A stretch of DNA of 64,000 bases from the NCBI RefSeq assembly GCF_014192115.1, contig NZ_JACHXL010000005.1:1-64000 (forward strand). Direction: 5' to 3'. The stretch comes from Psychrobacter luti. GTDB taxonomy: Bacteria; Pseudomonadota; Gammaproteobacteria; Pseudomonadales; Moraxellaceae. Under the pieces are notes generated by a model. That model saw only the letters and a program-made list of their open reading frames with translations. It searched no databases and had not been told where the DNA came from. Position numbers and translations under genes: made by a program. Below, piece after piece: positions 1 through 8,122 of this stretch (position 1 is the first letter of the stretch; each line of letters starts with the position of its first letter).

Positions 1-19
1 CGTATTCAACTTAAATTAA

Positions 20-56
20 AAGGACTGAGTCCTGTGCAATACAGAACTCAGTCCTT
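20..56. terminator. Stem-loop, probable terminator of a gene left of the window
   Basis: Arms at 20-35 and 41-56 pair over 16 positions with one mismatch, around a 5-base loop. Read on minus, the stem is followed by TTTTAATTT; the plus side has only a weak T run. It therefore suits a leftward or bidirectional terminator. The gene it serves lies outside the window. Confidence 0.5.
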
Positions 57-205
57 GTTATAAACTAAACCGTCCAACATTTGGGGGTCAGTTCACTTAT
101 CTATTAAGCTGCCCTTTTTATTTTCGTTATCGATTTTATGTTAATGACATATCTTGTACTTATGATTAAATCGCGTCATTATCACTTCATTATCAAGTGG
201 ATTGA

Positions 206-3200
206 GTGACGAGGATGCTATATCTATTAATGAGCCCGTTAGGTTGGCTGGCTTTTATTGTTTTATTAATCGTGGTTGTGGTGCTATATACCAAGATTAA
301 TCGGCAAATTGAGCAGCTGCGTCACGATATGACGGAGCTACAAACTGAGCTTGAGCTCCATAAAGATAGCGTGAATACACCACAACCCTTGCACTCTGCG
401 TATATAATTCCTACTCAAGAGAGCCGGTCTGAATCAGTAAATTCATTAACACAATCAGTAGAAGAACTGGCTACCTCCGCTGTTGATATTTCTGAAACTA
501 CTTTTATCCCTAATGTCGAATCTACAAAAAATCAGCATTTCGAAACGACACCTCCAGAGCTGCCGATATTATCAAAGTCACTACAATCGCCCTCACCGCC
601 ACAATCTAAAGTTCCACAAAATACCACCGCAACCATAGAGCCGGACGAACGCTCCTTGCCTATCGTCACCTCCGTTATTCACTCTATGAAAAATTGGTTT
701 TTTGGTGGCAACTTAGTGGTGCGCGTTGGGGTGCTAGTATTACTTGTAGGTGTGGTGTTATTGCTACGTCTCTTAAGCGACTATATCGAAATTCCAATCA
801 CCGTCAAGCTTATGAGCATCGGCATCATTGGCTTAGGGCTCGCAGCGCTAGGATTAAAATTAGCAAAAAACCGTTTTGCTTATGGCATCACTCTGCAAGG
901 CGCAGGCTTAGCGATTGCTTACTTAACGACCTTTTTCGCCTATAGCGTCTATCAAGTGCTGGCAAGTATGCCGAGCTTTATTGGACTTGGCATCTTGTCA
1001 GCCATCACCATCGGCTTAGCCGTACGCCAAAACGCTTTACCATTGGCATTGTTGGCGCTTTCTGGCGGATTTTTTGCGCCAATATTGACCAACAGCGATA
1101 TCGGTAATTTAGTGACATTATTTAGCTATTATCTATTATTGAACGTAACGATTGCCGTCATTGCGCATTACCGTACTTGGAAAATGCTCAATCTGCTCGG
1201 CGTAATGGTTACTTTTGGACTGGCATACTATTGGGGGGCGACTGAAAACTTAAGCGCTGTTATTGAGGCGCAGCGCTGGTCACTGGTATTGTTGATCTCG
1301 CTGCATGTACTGCTATATCTCTTTGTCGTTATTCGCTACGCACAACAAATTATCGCTTATAACATTCTCAATGAAGCAGATTTCGCCCATACAGATATTG
1401 CAGATACTTTTAATAGTGCAAACAACGTCAACCACATGGATAAGATTCATCTAGGAAATGATAGCTATGTATTTCCCATTGATACCGGTTTACTGTTTTC
1501 AGTACCAATATTAGCCTTTGGTTTATTTGCAGCTCTTTTAGACCCTATTCCTAACGCTTTAACCATTACCAGTGCTGTTTTAGCAGTGATGTATTTGGGT
1601 ATCGGCTGGGTATTTGTACAGCGTAGTCAGTGTTATGCATTAATTACTGAAGGCATGCTCGCATTAGGGTTTGGCTTTTTAGCCTTGGTTATTCCGCTCG
1701 CACTTGATGCAGAATGGATTGCCTTTGGCTGGTCGGTACAAGGGCTGGCGTTAGTGTGGTTTGGACGGCGCTCACTACGTGCATGGTCAGTACTATTTGG
1801 GTTGTTATTACAGCTACTTAGTATCGCGATGCTGATGATAAACGTGGTTTTTACTATCAAAGATTATCCAACGCTAGCATTGACGATTTCGGCTCTCAGC
1901 TATCTAGCGACGATGTTTATTTTACGCGCCAGCAACTCGCCCACTATATTAAATGGTAGCGTGGATGACGACTTAAATAGTCATTTGAAGTATTCTCAAG
2001 AGCAAGTTACCACGCTAGATTCGATAGCTTCATACGCCAGTGCATTAGGTATCAGCATCCAAGCCGCGCATCAATGGCTGACTTCAATCAATAGCCAAGG
2101 CAAAGTATTTAGCATCGTTTGGCGCAGTCCAATTTTGATACGCTTTTTAACCTTTACTGCAATAGGCTGGTTGCTGTATGTATTGGTCATCGATTTTGAC
2201 CAATGGTTTGTAAGCTGGCAATTAGCAACAACAGCACTACTAGGGTTGGCGCTGTTAACCAGCCTTGTCATTTATCAGGCAATTACGCACTATCATTCGT
2301 GGCGCGAGATTAGGCAGTTTAGCCATGGGTTATTGCTGCTATTTTATGCCATGGTCGTACTACAGCTGCCGCAAAAATATGAATTTGATTATCAATGGAC
2401 AACCTTTCATTGGCCGATATTTATCACGCTATTCATAGGCTGGTTGGCGGTTGGGCAATTGTGGTTAAGAACATGGCATAAAGAAGCGGAATTAAAAAGT
2501 TTTGATAGCGCGAGCTGGCTTGGGGCGGGAATTATCCTGTTGGCAGAAGCCATGCATTATGGCTTGCCCGATTCAAAAGGCGTCATGACTATTTTAGTTC
2601 CGATTGCCTTTATGCTAATAGGATTATATGTAACTTATCGACATATCCAACTTCAAAACTTTAAAGACGATAATACAGAACCAAAAACTCCTTCGTCAGC
2701 GCTTACGCCTTATTGGTTTGATTTGCATCAGGCACTGTTGGACAGTGCCAAAATCTTTGTACCTATGACTTTAGGCTGGGCTATTTTTACCAACTTTACT
2801 TACGATGGCGTGATTTGGGGACTGCCCTATTTTCCCTTATTTAACTTATATGATGTGACGTTATGGTTGGTGGTGTTTTACGGCTTGGGCGTTTATTTGC
2901 TCCGTCAGCCACATGGGATGCAATCGAGAAACCTATTAAACGCGATTCCTAAAAACGATATGCTATTAATTGTCTTAGCGCTGATTGGCCTTTGGATAGG
3001 CTCTAGTATGCTGGTCAGGACGCTGCATGCTTTTATCGGCACGCCGTTATGGATTGGGGGTTTATACGACGTTACAGGAGGCGCTTGGAATAGCGAGCAA
3101 GTACAGACGGGACTGACCATTTTATGGACGCTTATTGCTTTGGTGGCCACTATTATTGCTAGCCGCTATGGGCAGCGTACGCTATGGTTTATGGGTATTG

Positions 3201-3367
3201 GCTTATTGGGTATTGTGGTTTTAAAATTGGTCTTGGTTGATTTATCGCAAACCGAGGCAATTTGGCGAGTAATTTCTTTCCTTGGCGCGGGTAGCTTAAT
3301 CTTAGTCATTGGTTATTTAGCACCATTACCGCCAGCACGCGAGGATTTAGCAGACGAGTCTGAATGA
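206..3367 (+). CDS. DUF2339 family large multi-pass membrane protein
   Basis: The protein has about 1053 residues. It has an N-terminal membrane segment (about residues 10-28), a short coiled-coil-like stretch (about 29-52), a Ser/Thr/Pro-rich linker to about 160, and then more than twenty hydrophobic segments to the C-terminus. The hydrophobic block opening with NLVVRVGVLVLL near residue 169 and the overall plan match the DUF2339 family of bacterial inner-membrane proteins, whose function is unknown. I read the start as GTG at 206; ATG at 215 or 230 is equally possible because no Shine-Dalgarno decides it. It stands alone, with no operon partner within 160 bp. I cannot assign a substrate or pathway. 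Confidence 0.85.
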   Translation: MTRMLYLLMSPLGWLAFIVLLIVVVVLYTKINRQIEQLRHDMTELQTELELHKDSVNTPQPLHSAYIIPTQESRSESVNSLTQSVEELATSAVDISETTFIPNVESTKNQHFETTPPELPILSKSLQSPSPPQSKVPQNTTATIEPDERSLPIVTSVIHSMKNWFFGGNLVVRVGVLVLLVGVVLLLRLLSDYIEIPITVKLMSIGIIGLGLAALGLKLAKNRFAYGITLQGAGLAIAYLTTFFAYSVYQVLASMPSFIGLGILSAITIGLAVRQNALPLALLALSGGFFAPILTNSDIGNLVTLFSYYLLLNVTIAVIAHYRTWKMLNLLGVMVTFGLAYYWGATENLSAVIEAQRWSLVLLISLHVLLYLFVVIRYAQQIIAYNILNEADFAHTDIADTFNSANNVNHMDKIHLGNDSYVFPIDTGLLFSVPILAFGLFAALLDPIPNALTITSAVLAVMYLGIGWVFVQRSQCYALITEGMLALGFGFLALVIPLALDAEWIAFGWSVQGLALVWFGRRSLRAWSVLFGLLLQLLSIAMLMINVVFTIKDYPTLALTISALSYLATMFILRASNSPTILNGSVDDDLNSHLKYSQEQVTTLDSIASYASALGISIQAAHQWLTSINSQGKVFSIVWRSPILIRFLTFTAIGWLLYVLVIDFDQWFVSWQLATTALLGLALLTSLVIYQAITHYHSWREIRQFSHGLLLLFYAMVVLQLPQKYEFDYQWTTFHWPIFITLFIGWLAVGQLWLRTWHKEAELKSFDSASWLGAGIILLAEAMHYGLPDSKGVMTILVPIAFMLIGLYVTYRHIQLQNFKDDNTEPKTPSSALTPYWFDLHQALLDSAKIFVPMTLGWAIFTNFTYDGVIWGLPYFPLFNLYDVTLWLVVFYGLGVYLLRQPHGMQSRNLLNAIPKNDMLLIVLALIGLWIGSSMLVRTLHAFIGTPLWIGGLYDVTGGAWNSEQVQTGLTILWTLIALVATIIASRYGQRTLWFMGIGLLGIVVLKLVLVDLSQTEAIWRVISFLGAGSLILVIGYLAPLPPAREDLADESE

Positions 3368-3409
3368 TAGTCTGCTCTGAGCATTAAATGAAATGTTAAC
3401 GTGAGCACT

Positions 3410-3441
3410 TTTAGCATCATTACTTTTTAGCGTCATTACTT
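3410..3441. repeat. Two tandem 16-bp units downstream of the DUF2339 gene
   Basis: Units at 3410-3425 and 3426-3441 (TTTAGCRTCATTACTT) differ at one base. A related fragment, TTTTAGCATTTTTT, follows near 3495. The repeat is non-coding, between the DUF2339 and GTPase genes, and is one of several such duplications in the window. Confidence 0.8.
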
Positions 3442-3527
3442 TGCTTATGTAGTAAACTGGACGCCATTAAAAAGTAAATGACGATCGTCTTACTTTTAGC
3501 ATTTTTTATAAAAGGTTATAAAAGCAG

Positions 3528-4484
3528 ATGGATAAGAGAGCAAGTATTCAGTGGTTCCCTGGGCATATGAACAAAGCCCGTAACGAAATCAAAGAAATTA
3601 TGCCGCAGATGGACGTCGTCATTGAAGTGATTGACGCGCGTATTCCTTATAGTAGCGAAAATCCCATGGTCGCGGCATTACGCGGCGAAAAACCGGTCAT
3701 CAAAATTTTAAATAAAGCTGACCTCGCCGATCCTGAATTGACCAAAGCGTGGATGGAATATCTTGAGCAACAAGATGGTGTTAAAGCCATCGCTTGCGAC
3801 GATAATAAAGCCGACGATGTAAAGCGTATCATTGCGCTATGTAAAAAAATGGTACCCAATAAAGTCGGTACAGGTCGTCAAATCAAAGCTATGATTATGG
3901 GTATTCCAAACGTCGGTAAATCGACCTTAATTAATACCCTAGCTGGACGCGCGGTTGCTAGAACAGGCGATGAGCCAGCTGTGACCAAGTCGCAGCAGCT
4001 AATTAAGCTTGACGATGACATCATGCTCTATGACACGCCCGGCATGCTATGGCCAAAAGTTGAAAACGAAAACTCTGGATATCGTCTAGCAGCGACTGGC
4101 GGTATTCGGGATACGGCTTTTGACTTCGCTGACGTGGCCAGTTATACCGCTGAGTATCTCATGCAAGCCTATCCTGAGCTGCTAAAAACCCGCTATAAAA
4201 TTGATGAGCTACCCAAGACTGATTGGGAGTTTTTTGAAGTGGCGGGACGTAATCGCGGCTGTGTGCGCGCGGGCAATAAAGTCGATACTTACCGGATGTC
4301 TGAGATTCTCGTGAATGAATTACGTAGCGCTAAAATTGGGCGCATTACGTTAGAAACGCCAGCAATGACTGAAGCTGAAGAGCTCGTCGTCGCCGAACAA
4401 CGCATCGCTGCTGAAGAGAAAAGAATCGCTAAAGAAGAAGAAAAGCGTTTGCGTCGTTTGAAAACGCGGAAGAATCGTAAATAA
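3528..4484 (+). CDS. ylqF: YlqF/RbgA-type circularly permuted ribosome biogenesis GTPase
   Basis: The 318-residue protein carries GTPase motifs in permuted order: G4 NKAD at residues 62-65, then the P-loop GIPNVGKST at 125-133, a G2 threonine near 153, and G3 DTPG at 169-172. The N-terminal IQWFPGHMNKA is the hallmark of the YlqF/RbgA family, which in Bacillus helps late maturation of the large ribosomal subunit. The C-terminus ends in a coiled-coil-like Glu/Lys/Arg-rich tail (about 280-318) that probably contacts RNA. The ATG at 3528 follows AAAAGGTTATAAAAGCAG, a weak ribosome site. The next gene starts 24 bp downstream, so co-transcription with it is plausible. Confidence 0.93.
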   Translation: MDKRASIQWFPGHMNKARNEIKEIMPQMDVVIEVIDARIPYSSENPMVAALRGEKPVIKILNKADLADPELTKAWMEYLEQQDGVKAIACDDNKADDVKRIIALCKKMVPNKVGTGRQIKAMIMGIPNVGKSTLINTLAGRAVARTGDEPAVTKSQQLIKLDDDIMLYDTPGMLWPKVENENSGYRLAATGGIRDTAFDFADVASYTAEYLMQAYPELLKTRYKIDELPKTDWEFFEVAGRNRGCVRAGNKVDTYRMSEILVNELRSAKIGRITLETPAMTEAEELVVAEQRIAAEEKRIAKEEEKRLRRLKTRKNRK

Positions 4485-4508
4485 ATCTCATAAAAAATAC
4501 GGACTACT

Positions 4509-5450
4509 ATGAATCCATTAATACCATCAGCTAAAACCATTCAAATATATCTGCCAAAAGGCAATCCTCGCGGGCTTCGTTTGGCTGAGATGACTACGCG
4601 TACAGTAAGACTGATTGAAATCCCGCGCATTCATATTGATGATTTTTTTGCCATGCCAGAAGCCAATCAAGTTGGTTTATACTTTTTGATTGGTGACACC
4701 GACAGTATTGACAAGCCGCTGCTATATATTGGACAAACTGGTGACTTAAAAAGAAGACTGAACCAGCACCATGAAAAGGATTTCTGGACGCGCGCTTTCG
4801 TCATGCTCTCGACCAACAACTCTATGACCCAAACGCACGCTCTATATATGGAACATAAAGCTATTGCCACTGCTATTGAAGTTGGACGTTATGAGATAAA
4901 GAATGGCAATACTGGCAATCGTCCTCATACACCCGACCCATTAAAAGCCGACTGTGAGGAGCTGTTTTATACGCTTGATGTTTTATTATCAACCTTAGGA
5001 CAGCCTATTTTTGAGTCACTTAGTATCAACAACAAAAGTGCTAATAGTAATGAGATCTCACCTATTATAGATACAAAAAACACTATCTGTATTGGGACAA
5101 ATCTTACTCAAATATCTTCCACTCAATTGGAGCCCACACTTTTTTATTGTAAAACCCACGGTACCTCTGCTAAAGGTTATTATGATGATGATGGTTTTGT
5201 AGTGTTATCAGGTTCACTAATAAATAAGAGAACAACTGCATCAGCAAGCAGTTGGGCAATCAATAAAAGAAAGGAAATGTTGTCAGCAAATGAATTAATT
5301 GAATATGACAGCGAACTCTATGAGCTAATAGAAAATTTATTGTGCAAAACACCAAGTGGTGGATCTGACTTTGTTCTTGGCTCTTCAAGTAATGGTTGGA
5401 AAATATGGAAAAATCAAGCGGGTCAAACTTTAGATAGTATCTATCGCTAA
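4509..5450 (+). CDS. GIY-YIG nuclease family protein with C-terminal DUF4357
   Basis: The 313-residue protein has a GIY-YIG domain at about residues 54-125: GLY at 56-58, YIG at 73-75, an Arg-rich helix around KRRLNQH and a Glu in YMEHK near 115, which are the expected catalytic positions. Residues 215-305 (FVVLSGSLINK onward, ending in GWKIWKNQAG) look like DUF4357, a domain often fused to restriction or nuclease modules. A low-complexity Ser/Asn-rich linker joins the two. It starts 24 bp after the YlqF gene and has no methyltransferase partner nearby, so it is not an obvious restriction system. The biological role is unknown. Confidence 0.8.
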   Translation: MNPLIPSAKTIQIYLPKGNPRGLRLAEMTTRTVRLIEIPRIHIDDFFAMPEANQVGLYFLIGDTDSIDKPLLYIGQTGDLKRRLNQHHEKDFWTRAFVMLSTNNSMTQTHALYMEHKAIATAIEVGRYEIKNGNTGNRPHTPDPLKADCEELFYTLDVLLSTLGQPIFESLSINNKSANSNEISPIIDTKNTICIGTNLTQISSTQLEPTLFYCKTHGTSAKGYYDDDGFVVLSGSLINKRTTASASSWAINKRKEMLSANELIEYDSELYELIENLLCKTPSGGSDFVLGSSSNGWKIWKNQAGQTLDSIYR

Positions 5451-5516
5451 CGCCTTTAATCCCAATACATAATCCTCATATAACATTCATACTTTTGAAT
5501 TGCTCGCCCATTGCCT

Positions 5517-6752
5517 ATGACAGCTATTAGTTTTATCCATACCGATACCAACCTCGACTCCTTCGCCCCCCGCCTCCTTGACTGGTTCGCTGAAAACGGT
5601 CGCCACGATTTACCTTGGCAACAGCATCAAACTGACACACCCAATCCCTATATTGTTTGGCTATCCGAAGTCATGCTACAGCAAACGCAAGTGACCACTG
5701 TGTTACCCTACTTTGCCCGTTTTATGGAATCCTTTCCGACTGTGCAAGATTTAGCCGCAGCAGAATGGGATATGGTGGCAGAGCATTGGGCGGGGCTTGG
5801 CTATTATGCGCGGGCGCGTAATTTACATAAAGGCGCGAAACAATTGGTTGCAGTAATCGATGAGACGGGCGACTTCCCGCAGACACTAGCAGGTTGGGAA
5901 GCCATCTCTGGCGTTGGCCCATCGACTGCTGGGGCGATTATGGCGATGGGGCTACATCGTTATGGTGTCATCTGTGACGGTAATGTCAAACGTGTCCTCA
6001 CCCGCTGGGCGGCAATCGATGGTGATATTACTAAGTCAGCCACGACTAAAGAGCTGTGGGCATTAGCGGAGCGTTTAACTCCTAGGGAAAATTCAGGACT
6101 ATTTGCACAAGCAATGATGGATATGGGCGCGACTTTATGCACCCGTAGCAAACCTGCTTGCCTATTATGTCCGCTTCAAGATGATTGTATTGCCCATGCG
6201 CAGGGTCGCGAAACCAATTATCCAGTCAAAGCAAAAAAGCAGCCCAAACCAAGCAAGTTTAGCAATGCCTTATTGATTAAAGATGTAGATAGCAATACCT
6301 TATGGCTACAACGTCCTGATAATGGTATTTGGGGCGGACTATGGAGTTTGCCATTAGAATTTATAAAGAAAATTGAGGGTAAAGGTAGTAGTAAGACGAG
6401 TGCTGAAGAATCACAAAATAAAGATGATACGAAATTAGAAGTGGCTAGTAATGAAAAAGTATACGAAACAGAATTTACTACGGCCGAGCAGATTATCAAT
6501 GAGTGGTTAGATAAGAATAATTTAGCAGCAGCACCCATTAATAAAACCCTAATTGATGACGCGCCTATTAAACATTCATTAACCCATTTTCATTGGTATT
6601 TAACCCCGCAATCGGTAACTTTAAATAATGAGCAAGCTGCTGAAATATCTGAAGCCTTACAAGCAGCACAGATTAATATTAATTGGCTAAATGCTGATGA
6701 TGCGCAGGCAACTCTTGGATTGCCACGAGCGATGGTTAAGATTTTAGAATAA
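5517..6752 (+). CDS. mutY: Adenine DNA glycosylase MutY
   Basis: MutY removes adenine mispaired with 8-oxoguanine. Numbered from the ATG at 5517, the helix-hairpin-helix is GVGPSTAGAI (132-141), the catalytic Glu is in SEVMLQQTQV (about 51) and the catalytic Asp in ICDGNVKRV (about 154). The 4Fe-4S cluster cysteines follow as C-X6-C-X2-C-X5-C in TLCTRSKPACLLCPLQDDC. The C-terminal NUDIX-like recognition domain carries a charged, Ser/Lys/Glu-rich insert (about 280-315), so this protein (411 residues) is longer than the E. coli enzyme (350). A TTG six bases upstream (5511) is an alternative start. Confidence 0.95.
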   Translation: MTAISFIHTDTNLDSFAPRLLDWFAENGRHDLPWQQHQTDTPNPYIVWLSEVMLQQTQVTTVLPYFARFMESFPTVQDLAAAEWDMVAEHWAGLGYYARARNLHKGAKQLVAVIDETGDFPQTLAGWEAISGVGPSTAGAIMAMGLHRYGVICDGNVKRVLTRWAAIDGDITKSATTKELWALAERLTPRENSGLFAQAMMDMGATLCTRSKPACLLCPLQDDCIAHAQGRETNYPVKAKKQPKPSKFSNALLIKDVDSNTLWLQRPDNGIWGGLWSLPLEFIKKIEGKGSSKTSAEESQNKDDTKLEVASNEKVYETEFTTAEQIINEWLDKNNLAAAPINKTLIDDAPIKHSLTHFHWYLTPQSVTLNNEQAAEISEALQAAQININWLNADDAQATLGLPRAMVKILE

Positions 6753-6780
6753 TAGGTTATTGCAACCAAATAAAACTCCT

Positions 6781-6820
6781 AAAAAAAGCGACTCAAAATA
6801 TATTCTGAGTCGCTTTTTTT
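6781..6820. terminator. Bidirectional terminator between mutY and tesB
   Basis: A 15-bp stem (6781-6795 with 6806-6820) has GC-rich core AGCGACTCA and a 10-base loop, with seven A on one side and seven T on the other. It can stop transcripts from both converging genes. Confidence 0.9.
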
Positions 6821-6855
6821 ATTATCGAAGCTTTTTTATTATAGAACTGAAAAGC

Positions 6856-7758
6856 TTAAGACTTCGGTACCCGCAACCGCATCAAACCTTCTTGCTGTAC
6901 CGTCGCTACCAATCGACCATCTTGCCAAAACTGACCGTGGTTTAGGCCTTTGGCGTTAGAAGTGGTATCGCTCCACATGTCATATAGCAGCCAATTATTT
7001 AAGTCAAACTCACGATGAAAATGCATCGAATGGTCGATACTGGCCGCTTGCAAGCCACTGGTCATAAAGCTAACACCGTGTGACATCAGCCCCGTACCTA
7101 CCAAGTAGAAATCAGACGAAAACGCCAATAATGCTTGCTGAATGGCCACTGGCTGCTTGCCAAGCTCACGAATACGCAGCCAGTTTGCTTGCTTGGGCTT
7201 CATCGGTTCTGGATGAATCGGATCACGTGGTTTGATCGGCTTAATCTCGACATGACGATGACGCATAAAGCGCGCTTTCAGGGCGTCTGGGACTTTACCA
7301 ACATACTCTTCTTTTAAATCTTGCTCGGCAAGCAAATCCTCTGGCGGCGGATAAACGGGCATATCTTCTTGATATTCTAACCCCTCTTCCATCGGTGAGA
7401 ACGAGGCAATCATCGAAAATATCACTTGCTCGACAGGCGCTTTACCGCGCACTTCTTTATACTGAATCGCTGTTACTTCACGCGCAGACAAACTTCGACC
7501 ATCACGTAAACGGCGCACTTTATAAATAACCGGCTGATTGATATCACCACCGCGCAAAAAATACCCGTGCAGTGAATGACAGGGTTTGTCTTTATCTAGT
7601 GTATGCGAAGCGGCCATAATCGCTTGGGCGAGCACTTGCCCACCAAAAATACGACTACCAACATAATCGTGGCTTTTACCTTCAAAAATATCAGGGCTGA
7701 CTTCAATAAGCGCGACGGTAGCCAACAGCTCATCTATCAGTTGCGGATAATCAGACAT
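6856..7758 (-). CDS. tesB: Acyl-CoA thioesterase II (TesB family)
   Basis: The 300-residue double-hotdog thioesterase hydrolyses acyl-CoA to free fatty acid and CoA. Family signatures are visible: FGGQVLAQA near residue 40, then the catalytic set as Asp in ASIDHSMHFH, Thr/Ser in SDTTSNAKG and Gln in VQQEGLMR near the end. The start at 7758 (MSDYPQL) is preferred over the upstream in-frame codon at 7785 because AAGGAAA lies about 10 bases before it. Monocistronic, convergent with mutY. Confidence 0.92.
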   Translation of the reverse strand: MSDYPQLIDELLATVALIEVSPDIFEGKSHDYVGSRIFGGQVLAQAIMAASHTLDKDKPCHSLHGYFLRGGDINQPVIYKVRRLRDGRSLSAREVTAIQYKEVRGKAPVEQVIFSMIASFSPMEEGLEYQEDMPVYPPPEDLLAEQDLKEEYVGKVPDALKARFMRHRHVEIKPIKPRDPIHPEPMKPKQANWLRIRELGKQPVAIQQALLAFSSDFYLVGTGLMSHGVSFMTSGLQAASIDHSMHFHREFDLNNWLLYDMWSDTTSNAKGLNHGQFWQDGRLVATVQQEGLMRLRVPKS

Positions 7759-8010
7759 GACGGTACGTTTCCTTATTTTTATCAATAACGCTTAATGCTA
7801 AAGCCTATCAACACGATATAGGTTAAGCCAATACAGCATTTTAATTTAAAATAATATGAAATGGCTTGCAGGAACCTACAAGATAACGCTTAGGATAAGC
7901 AATAAACAACCAATAAAAAGATTGTTAATAACTCATTATAAGGCGAAAAGCCAATCATCTTAATGAATATTAACAGCTTTGACTAAGCGGTCGCCGCTGA
8001 ACGCTAAGCA

Positions 8011-8055
8011 TCAAATAACTATTTATAAAATAACTATGTATCAAATAACTACCTA
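8011..8055. repeat. Three tandem 15-bp units in the tesB-rapA gap
   Basis: Units at 8011-8025, 8026-8040 and 8041-8055 share the core AAATAACTA. They occupy the 364-bp gap between rapA and tesB. Apart from these and the rapA terminator I see nothing else there; no small reading frame has a convincing ribosome site. Confidence 0.7.
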
Positions 8056-8070
8056 GGATAGTCATGATAA

Positions 8071-8108
8071 ACAAAAGAACGAGATATTTGCTTATACCTC
8101 GTTCTATT
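8071..8108 (-). terminator. Intrinsic terminator of rapA
   Basis: The 8-bp stem AGAACGAG/CTCGTTCT (8076-8083 with 8098-8105) has a 14-base loop. On minus it is followed by TTTTGTTT, just after the rapA stop. Confidence 0.8.
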
Positions 8109-8122
8109 TAGATTTCTTAAAA

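Noticed and set aside
4509..5450. Part of a restriction-modification system
   Set aside because: No methyltransferase, specificity or translocase gene nearby; kept as a stand-alone GIY-YIG protein.
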